Shown: in pieces, positions 6,158 through 11,749 of the stretch | How positions within the stretch are numbered: position 1 is the stretch's first letter | How the letters are laid out: the number at the start of each line of letters is the position of its first letter | NCBI GenBank assembly: GCA_030638325.1 | Contig: DAOWEV010000203.1 | Span: 1 to 14,209, forward strand | DNA: 14,209 nt | Direction of reading: 5' to 3' | DNA from: Bacteroidales bacterium | GTDB lineage: Bacteria; Bacteroidota; Bacteroidia; Bacteroidales; JAGOPY01 | Notes under the pieces: generated by a model | Seen by the model: only the letters and a program-made list of their open reading frames with translations | Told to the model about the DNA's origin: nothing | Databases searched by the model: none | Made by a program: the position numbers and the translations under genes

Positions 6158-8759
6158 TTGCCCTGGTGAATGCTGCTCCCATTCCGTTTGGATCGCTGCC
6201 TCCGGCGGTGGCAAAATGAGGCTGTCCCCCACCCCCACCCTTTATCTCTTTTGCAAGCTCCCGGATGATATTACCTGCATGCCATCCTTTCTGTTTAACA
6301 AGCTCTTCAGAGATCATCAGGGAAAGGTTCACTTTACTTCCATGGAGTGTTCCGATCAAAAGGAATAAATCTTTGAGCTCACTATTTACTACAAATGCCA
6401 GGTCTTTGGCTGTTTTGGCATCGGCGTCCAGTTGCAATGCGATGAAATTCACACCATTAATATTTTCTGTCTGGTCGATCACCCCGCCCTTCAAGGCATT
6501 CACCCGTTCACGGCCAAGGGATTCAAGTTGTTTTATGAGCGCTTTGTTTTCTTCAACCAGGTTACTTACTCCCCTGGCCAGGTCTTTCACATTTTTCAGG
6601 TTTTCCTGTATGGCATCGATCACATCTTTCTGCCCGTAAATATAATCCTCAGCTTTTTCTGCCGTCACTGCCTCAATCCTCCTTACACCAGCAGCAATGG
6701 CGCTTTCCGAGATGATCTTAAAGAGGCCGATCTGTCCGGTCCGGGAAACATGGGTACCCCCACACAGCTCGACTGAATAATCTTTGTCAAAGATTACCAC
6801 CCTTACATGATCTCCGTATTTTTCTCCAAACAAGGCCATTGCACCCATTTCGACTGCCTGTTTAAAAGGAACATCTTTTTTTTCATTCAAAGCAATATCT
6901 TCCCGGATCTTCAGGTTGACCAGCTTTTCTACTCTTTTGATCTCCTCATCTGTTAACTTGCTGAAGTGAGAAAAATCAAACCTTAAATGATCTTCATCTA
7001 CCAGCGATCCTTTTTGTTCAACATGATCTCCAAGCACCGTCCGTAAAGCGGCATGCATTAAGTGAGTTGCCGAATGATTCCCGGCCGTGGCTCTTCGTCT
7101 CCCTGCGTCCACCACAGCTTTGACGGGAACGCTAAGATCACCGGGTACATTACTTGCTTTGTGAATGATGAGTTCATGCTCTTTATAGGTGTCTTCGATC
7201 ACGATCTTCTGTGCATCTGCCAGCAGATATCCACTGTCGCCGGTCTGTCCGCCCGATTCCGCATAAAAAGGGGTCTTGTTGAGGACAATCTCATAGAATT
7301 CTTTTTTCCTGGCCTTTACTTTTCTATATTTTACAATTTCCACATCAGCTTCAAGGTGGTCATAGCCAATAAATTCAGTATTCTCATATCCTGTTTCAAG
7401 TACAGTCCAATCATGAACATCCATCTGAGCCGCCTGCCGCGACCTGTTTCTCTGAGCATCCAGCCCCTGTCTGAACCCCTCCATATCGACCTTCCATCCC
7501 TTCTCCCCTGCCATCAATTGCGTCAGATCGACTGGGAATCCGTATGTATCAAAAAGCTCAAAAGCAAAATTACCATCTATAATATGATCCTCCCGATGAT
7601 CTTTCAGATACTGGTCAAATTTCCTGATACCCTGAGAAAGTGTTCTCAGGAAAGCAAGCTCTTCCTCTGTGATAACTTTTCTTATCAGCTCCCGTTGTGC
7701 AGTGATCTCCGGAAAGAAGCCTCCCATTTCATCGACAAGCACAGGTAGCAGTTCATTGATAAAAGGATCTTTAAGCCCCAGGAAGGTATAGCCATACCTG
7801 ATGGCCCGCCTTAAGATCCGCCGGATGACATAGCCGGCACCGGTATTTCCGGGGAGCTGGCCATCTGCGATGGCAAATGCTACAGCCCGCAGATGATCGG
7901 CAACGACCCTCATGGCAATATCCTGCTGGCTGTTTTCCCCGTATTCAAGCTTAGATATTCCGGAAAGCTTCAGTATAACAGGCTGGAATATGTCAGTATC
8001 ATAATTGGAGGTCTTGCCCTGTATTACCATGCAAAGTCTTTCGAAACCCATGCCCGTATCAATATGTTTTTGCGGCAGGATATCCAGTTTCCCACCCGAC
8101 TGCCGGTTGTATTCAATAAATACCAGGTTCCATATCTCAATGACCTCAGGATGATCCGTATTCACCAGTTCTTTTCCGGGGATCTTCGCTTTATCTTCAG
8201 GAGACCTCATATCGATATGGATCTCTGAACAAGGGCCACATGGCCCCGTTTCTCCCATTTCCCAGAAATTATCCTTCCTTGAACCAAAAAGTATCCTTTC
8301 ATCCGGAAGAATAGCTCTCCAATATCCAAGCGCTTCATTATCTTTAGGAAGGCCATCCTGCTCATCCCCTCCAAATACTGTTGTATACAGATTCTCAGGA
8401 TCGATCCCGTAAACCTGTGTCAACAGTTCCCAGGCCCATTGAATTGCTTCCTTTTTAAAATAGTCGCCAAACGACCAGTTTCCCAGCATCTCGAACATGG
8501 TATGATGATAGGTATCATGACCCACTTCCTCAAGATCATTATGTTTTCCGGAAACCCTCAGGCATTTTTGGGTATCGGCGATCCGCAGATCCTTTGCCGG
8601 TAAGGTACCCAGGAATATATCTTTGAACTGGTTCATCCCTGCATTGGTAAACATCAGGCTGGGGTCATTTCTGACAACCATTGGTGCGGAAGGCACTATT
8701 TTATGCTCTTTCGATTCAAAAAAATCAAAAAATGTTTGTCTGACCTGGGATGACTTCAT
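6138..8759 (-). CDS. alaS: Alanine--tRNA ligase
   Basis: AlaRS charges tRNA-Ala and edits mischarged Ser/Gly. The 873 residues form a full-length enzyme. Catalytic domain about 1-460: RNDPSLMFTNAGMNQFKD (30-47), GNWSFGDYFK (93-102), TGPCGPCSEIH (171-181), DTGMGFERL (234-242) and GAGYVIRRILRRA (307-319). Editing domain about 490-720: PFYAESGGQTGDSG (497-510) and the zinc ligands HSATH (His562, His566), Cys666 and His670 in CGGTH (666-670). A coiled linker follows (about 712-755), then a C-Ala domain with GGGGGQPHFATAGG (841-854). All key residues are present. The stop codon and last residues (KMVEG) overlap a heptamer array, and the start codon overlaps an octamer array, so both ends of this essential gene touch repeats. 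It is divergent from the M23 gene, an order common in Bacteroidota. Confidence 0.98.
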   Translation of the reverse strand: MKSSQVRQTFFDFFESKEHKIVPSAPMVVRNDPSLMFTNAGMNQFKDIFLGTLPAKDLRIADTQKCLRVSGKHNDLEEVGHDTYHHTMFEMLGNWSFGDYFKKEAIQWAWELLTQVYGIDPENLYTTVFGGDEQDGLPKDNEALGYWRAILPDERILFGSRKDNFWEMGETGPCGPCSEIHIDMRSPEDKAKIPGKELVNTDHPEVIEIWNLVFIEYNRQSGGKLDILPQKHIDTGMGFERLCMVIQGKTSNYDTDIFQPVILKLSGISKLEYGENSQQDIAMRVVADHLRAVAFAIADGQLPGNTGAGYVIRRILRRAIRYGYTFLGLKDPFINELLPVLVDEMGGFFPEITAQRELIRKVITEEELAFLRTLSQGIRKFDQYLKDHREDHIIDGNFAFELFDTYGFPVDLTQLMAGEKGWKVDMEGFRQGLDAQRNRSRQAAQMDVHDWTVLETGYENTEFIGYDHLEADVEIVKYRKVKARKKEFYEIVLNKTPFYAESGGQTGDSGYLLADAQKIVIEDTYKEHELIIHKASNVPGDLSVPVKAVVDAGRRRATAGNHSATHLMHAALRTVLGDHVEQKGSLVDEDHLRFDFSHFSKLTDEEIKRVEKLVNLKIREDIALNEKKDVPFKQAVEMGAMALFGEKYGDHVRVVIFDKDYSVELCGGTHVSRTGQIGLFKIISESAIAAGVRRIEAVTAEKAEDYIYGQKDVIDAIQENLKNVKDLARGVSNLVEENKALIKQLESLGRERVNALKGGVIDQTENINGVNFIALQLDADAKTAKDLAFVVNSELKDLFLLIGTLHGSKVNLSLMISEELVKQKGWHAGNIIRELAKEIKGGGGGQPHFATAGGSDPNGMGAAFTRARKMVEG

Positions 8760-8824
8760 GGTTCAATGCTTAAATGATTAAATGATACAATGATACAATG
8801 CTTAAATGATTCAATGCTTAAATT
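8753..8824. repeat. Octamer array overlapping the alaS start codon
   Basis: Nine 8-nt units in register on the plus strand: ACTTCATG (8753, contains the alaS start codon as CAT at 8757-8759), GTTCAATG, CTTAAATG, ATTAAATG, ATACAATG, ATACAATG, CTTAAATG, ATTCAATG, CTTAAATT. Seven of the nine end in AATG; read on the minus strand the units start with CATT. The array fills the proximal part of the alaS leader. Beyond it (8825-8900) nothing is recognisable apart from A/T-rich sequence. Confidence 0.8.
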
Positions 8825-8911
8825 CCTGTAACTAACTAGAGGGCATAAATAATTAATGTCTTTAGTTCACTTTAAGTACTGAATAGTTACCCTAAATTAT
8901 CAGCAATCGTG

Positions 8912-8919
8912 CAAAATTA
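8912..8919 (-). promoter_or_regulatory. Putative -7 box for alaS
   Basis: Read on the minus strand this is TAATTTTG, matching TAnnTTTG. It would give alaS a leader of roughly 145 nt that contains the whole octamer array. No clear -33 box is seen. It lies only ten bases from the opposing box at 8930-8937. Confidence 0.35.
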
Positions 8920-8929
8920 ATTTTTTTAT

Positions 8930-8937
8930 TACTTTTG
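8930..8937 (+). promoter_or_regulatory. Putative -7 box for the M23 peptidase-merR operon
   Basis: TACTTTTG matches TAnnTTTG exactly and is preceded by GTG at 8909-8911 (18-nt spacer), a partial match to the TTG -33 element. The start codon of the M23 gene is 73 nt downstream. Confidence 0.5.
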
Positions 8938-9010
8938 CCATCGGAAGAATGGATTTATTTGCCCGATCGTTATTTAACATTCGGCAAAAACGGGCTTAAC
9001 CGTTGGCATC

Positions 9011-9982
9011 ATGGCAAAGACAAAATATCGTTACAACCCGAAAACCCTTGAATACGAAAAACTAAAGCTAAACGCTAAAGCCTGGACCCTGAAGATAGTC
9101 TCTTATCTGTCGACCAGCCTGGTTTTTTCCATCATTTTCGTGATTATATTTTTCTATTTATTCGGTTCACCAAAGGAAAAGATGCTTGAACGTGAAGTTA
9201 AACAATATGAGCTTCAGTATCAGTACCTGAATAAAAAGCTGGCCCAGATCGAGTCGGTACTTGAAGATATGGCTGACAGGGATGATAATATCTATCGAAT
9301 CATTTTTGAAGCCGAGCCTATACCTTCTGAAGTGCGAAAAGCCGGATATGGAGGAGTCAACAGATATGCCCGGCTGCAAGGCTATGAGAATGAGGATATC
9401 ATCATGGAAAGCAACCGGAAATTAGATGAGATCACCAGCCAGGTTTACATTCAATCCATTTCCTTTGATGAAGTCTATGAAATGGCCAGAAATAAGGCAA
9501 AGATGCTGACCTGTATCCCGGCCATCCAGCCGGTCAGCAACAAGGATTTAAAGCGATTATCCTCCTTTTTCGGATACCGCCTTGACCCTTTTTATAAAGT
9601 CAGGAAATTTCATAAAGGAGTTGATTTTTCTGCGCCTACCGGAACAGAGATCTATTCTACCGGTGACGGTGTGGTTGTAGAAGCGAAAAAATCCCGCAGA
9701 AATTATGGCAATACTTTGCTCATCGACCACGGTTACGGTTATAAAACCATGTATGCCCACATTCATGAATTCAAAGTAAAAAAAGGGGAACGGGTGAGGC
9801 GCGGACAAGTGATCGCAACAGTTGGCAACACGGGAAAATCCACTGCCCCGCATCTGCATTATGAAATACATAAAAACGATAAAGCAGTAAACCCCATACA
9901 TTATTTCTTTAATGATCTGACACCGGCTCAATATGATGAAGTCCTGTTGCTGTCTCAAAGGCCATCTCAAACCATGGATTAA
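9011..9982 (+). CDS. Membrane-anchored M23/LytM-type peptidase
   Basis: A protein of 323 residues. A short basic cytoplasmic stretch (1-26) is followed by one membrane segment (about 27-51), a coiled-coil region (about 55-90), a linker, and a C-terminal LytM domain (about 185-300). Zinc ligands are His201 and Asp205 (HKGVD) and His283, with His281 in the HLH motif (281-283); His250 in YAH (248-250) completes the site. The active site looks intact, so it should be a peptidoglycan endopeptidase acting in the periplasm, not a degenerate EnvC/NlpD-type activator. The N-terminal segment YRYNPKTLEYEKLK is typical of the Bacteroidota M23 protein encoded opposite alaS. The start is the first ATG and is followed by MAKTKYRYNP, as in homologues. 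Twenty bases separate it from merR, so the two probably form an operon; a link between wall cleavage and that regulator is inference. Confidence 0.92.
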   Translation: MAKTKYRYNPKTLEYEKLKLNAKAWTLKIVSYLSTSLVFSIIFVIIFFYLFGSPKEKMLEREVKQYELQYQYLNKKLAQIESVLEDMADRDDNIYRIIFEAEPIPSEVRKAGYGGVNRYARLQGYENEDIIMESNRKLDEITSQVYIQSISFDEVYEMARNKAKMLTCIPAIQPVSNKDLKRLSSFFGYRLDPFYKVRKFHKGVDFSAPTGTEIYSTGDGVVVEAKKSRRNYGNTLLIDHGYGYKTMYAHIHEFKVKKGERVRRGQVIATVGNTGKSTAPHLHYEIHKNDKAVNPIHYFFNDLTPAQYDEVLLLSQRPSQTMD

Positions 9983-10002
9983 AAGTCATCCTGCACTCAC
10001 AG

Positions 10003-10320
10003 ATGAATGAAAAACTGTATTATACCATTGGCGAAGTAGCTGATATGTTCAATGTGAACACATCCCTGATCCGTTATTGGGAGAAAGAGTTCGACATCAT
10101 CAATCCCCGGAAAAACAAAAAAGGCAACCGCCTGTTTACCACTCAGGATATTGACAACTTCCACCAGATATACCACCTTGTTAAAGAACGTGGATATACC
10201 CTGCAGGGAGCCAAATCAAAGCTGAAAATCAGCAAAAAGGAAGTCGACAGGGATTTGGAGATCATCAAGCGGCTTCAAAAGATCAAGGGGTTTTTGCAGC
10301 AGATTAACAGGGAACTCTAA
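10003..10320 (+). CDS. Small MerR-family transcriptional regulator
   Basis: A protein of 105 residues with an N-terminal MerR winged helix: YYTIGEVADMFNVNTSLIRYWEKEF (6-30) is the helix-turn-helix, and GNRLFTTQDIDNFHQIYHLVKERGYTLQGAKSKL (41-74) is the wing and second helical pair. After that comes only a short helix rich in Lys and Glu (75-105), which is probably a dimerisation coil; no effector domain or Cys metal ligand is present. It is thus unlikely to be a metal sensor. This small regulator is commonly found after the M23 gene and near alaS in Bacteroidota; its targets are unknown to me. The stop codon TAA at 10318-10320 is followed immediately by a heptamer array. Confidence 0.9.
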   Translation: MNEKLYYTIGEVADMFNVNTSLIRYWEKEFDIINPRKNKKGNRLFTTQDIDNFHQIYHLVKERGYTLQGAKSKLKISKKEVDRDLEIIKRLQKIKGFLQQINREL

Positions 10321-10432
10321 GCGTGAAGCGTGAAGCGTGAGATGTGAAGTGTGAGGCGAGAGCGAGAGGACGAGGTGTGAGTGGTGAGGCGTGACGCCAT
10401 TTAAAATTTATAATTTACAATTTAAAATTTCA
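10321..10432. repeat. Composite heptamer array between convergent merR and hldD
   Basis: Sixteen units in one 7-nt register start at the base after the merR stop. Units at 10321-10397 are GTGA-type: GCGTGAA, GCGTGAA, GCGTGAG, ATGTGAA, GTGTGAG, GCGAGAG, CGAGAGG, ACGAGGT, GTGAGTG, GTGAGGC, GTGACGC. Units at 10398-10432 are A/T-type: CATTTAA, AATTTAT, AATTTAC, AATTTAA, AATTTCA. The hldD stop (10422-10424, TTA read as TAA on the minus strand) lies in the fourth A/T unit. The GTGA half carries TGA in the plus direction near merR; the A/T half carries TAA in the minus direction near hldD. No hairpin followed by a T run is seen. Confidence 0.88.
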
Positions 10433-11390
10433 AAAGTCCTGTAATCAGGAACTCCTGAACATATTCTTCAATCCCTTCTTCGAGTGAATAAAAATGAAAA
10501 TCGTAGCCGGTAGCAAGCAATTTGTTCATGTCCGCTTCGGTGAAATATTGGTATTTATCCCGGATATCAACCGGAGTATCAATGAATTCAATGTTTTCAG
10601 TAATATCCGCTGATTTGAATACTGCCTTCGCCAGGTCCAGGAAAGTCCTGGCCCGCCCGGTCCCCAGGTTGTAAATGCCGGAACTTTCCCCACGTTTCAT
10701 CAGGAAAAAAAGCACATTCACAACATCCTTCACATAAATGAAATCCCGGACTTGCTTCCCGTCTTCATAGTCCGGGTTATGTGATTTGAACAGCTTCACC
10801 TTTCCGGTATCCCGAATCTGGTTATATGCATGAAAGACCACAGATGCCATCCTGCCTTTATGGTACTCATTTGGGCCGTATACATTGAAAAATTTCATGC
10901 CTGCCCAGTAAGGCGGACTGTCGTGCTGCTTCAGGGCCCACTTATCAAATTCATTCTTTGATTCACCATATGGATTGAGTGGTTTCAGCCTTTCCACGAT
11001 ATCATGCCTGTCATGGTAACCCAACTCGCCCATACCATAAGTGGCGGCAGATGATGCATAGATCAAAGGAATGGCGTATTCCGTACAGGCTTTCCAAACC
11101 GATTTGGAGTAATTCAGATTGAGTCTGTCAAACACCGACTTGTCAAACTCAGTCGTATCTGTCCGGGCGCCAATATGAAATATAAACTCCACATCCTTGT
11201 GATGATCTTTCAACCAGTCAAAAAATATATCACGGTGTATTTTCTCCCTGTACGCTTTATGGATTATGTTATCATTCTTATCGGGATGGCTGAAATCATC
11301 AACAATGATAATCTCTTTATATCCTTTATTGTTCAGTTTACCAACAAGGCAACTGCCGATAAACCCTGCTGCTCCGGTGACGATGATCAT
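10422..11390 (-). CDS. hldD: ADP-L-glycero-D-manno-heptose-6-epimerase
   Basis: HldD (RfaD) epimerises ADP-D-glycero-D-manno-heptose to the L-glycero form used for LPS core. With the start at 11390 the protein has 322 residues, near the 310 of the E. coli enzyme. It is an extended SDR: NAD(P)-binding GAAGFIG at 6-12, DDF (31-33), YASSAATYG (111-119, with Ser113 and Ser114), YGESK (141-145, catalytic Tyr141 and Lys145), FFNVYGPNEYHKGRMAS (167-183), a KQVRDFIYVKDVV segment (212-224) and NLGTGRA (241-247). The match to RfaD is good throughout. An in-frame ATG near 11590 would add 67 residues (start MWRLINRKATP), but these are a translation of the heptamer array, so the 11390 start is right. The last codons and stop lie in the array at 10321-10432. 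Confidence 0.93.
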   Translation of the reverse strand: MIIVTGAAGFIGSCLVGKLNNKGYKEIIIVDDFSHPDKNDNIIHKAYREKIHRDIFFDWLKDHHKDVEFIFHIGARTDTTEFDKSVFDRLNLNYSKSVWKACTEYAIPLIYASSAATYGMGELGYHDRHDIVERLKPLNPYGESKNEFDKWALKQHDSPPYWAGMKFFNVYGPNEYHKGRMASVVFHAYNQIRDTGKVKLFKSHNPDYEDGKQVRDFIYVKDVVNVLFFLMKRGESSGIYNLGTGRARTFLDLAKAVFKSADITENIEFIDTPVDIRDKYQYFTEADMNKLLATGYDFHFYSLEEGIEEYVQEFLITGLLKF

Positions 11391-11406
11391 GGTGTTTGTT
11401 TTTGCT

Positions 11407-11560
11407 AAATTAATTAAAAATTGTGAGATGTGAAACGTGAGGCGTGAGAAGAAGTCCGAAGTCGGAAGTCGGAAGACCGAAGGCGTGAGAGTTGAGATGG
11501 GAGGCGTGAGTGAGCGATAGTGCGATAGGGCGAGGGGTAGGGTGTGAAGGGGGAAGGTGG
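11407..11560. repeat. Longest heptamer array, upstream of hldD
   Basis: Twenty-two units in one 7-nt register over 154 bp. Two A/T units (AAATTAA, TTAAAAA) lie next to the hldD start. They are followed by TTGTGAG, ATGTGAA, ACGTGAG, GCGTGAG, AAGAAGT, CCGAAGT, CGGAAGT, CGGAAGA, CCGAAGG, CGTGAGA, GTTGAGA, TGGGAGG, CGTGAGT, GAGCGAT and then G-rich units to AAGGTGG at 11554. The 18-base word GAAGTCGGAAGACCGAAG (11465-11482) recurs exactly in the array at 1560-1699. The minus strand lacks stops, which produces the false N-terminal extension of hldD. The gap 11391-11749 is the only gene-free stretch above 300 bp; it also holds a palindrome (11586-11599) and a promoter (11684-11691), and otherwise only A/T-rich sequence. 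Confidence 0.85.
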
Positions 11561-11585
11561 GGGTTGCTTTCCTATTAATTAGACG

Positions 11586-11599
11586 CCACATTTATGTGG
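11586..11599. other. Perfect palindrome CCACAT-TT-ATGTGG
   Basis: A 14-bp perfect inverted repeat with a 2-bp centre, about 85 bp upstream of the -7 box of the secreted protease gene and just outside the heptamer array. It could be an operator or cruciform-prone site. No second copy was noticed in the window. Confidence 0.4.
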
Positions 11600-11683
11600 T
11601 GGAATTATGAATTACCCAAAATCTTATTAAACGGCATAAATTCGATTCCTAATTATTTTAGCGATACGTGAGAAGAATATAAC

Positions 11684-11691
11684 TATTTTTG
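11684..11691 (+). promoter_or_regulatory. Putative -7 box for the secreted S1 protease gene
   Basis: TATTTTTG matches TAnnTTTG and is 58 nt before the ATG at 11750. A -33 element is not clear. It is the only such match facing the gene in this gap. Confidence 0.45.
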
Positions 11692-11749
11692 TGCTGTCAC
11701 GGATTTCATATTCCAGGACAGAGGTATTATCCATTTTAACAGTTTAATT

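Noticed and set aside
7062..7748. A 228-codon open frame on the plus strand
   Set aside because: It is antisense to alaS, whose motifs are intact through this region; the product has no recognisable features.
8825..8910. Riboswitch or T-box leader for alaS
   Set aside because: No specifier loop, T-box core motif or strong hairpin is visible, and T-boxes are typical of Firmicutes, not Bacteroidota.
11391..11591. 67-residue N-terminal extension of the epimerase as real coding sequence
   Set aside because: It is a translation of the heptamer array, with no resemblance to epimerases, and the Rossmann motif MIIVTGAAGF begins at 11390 as in RfaD.
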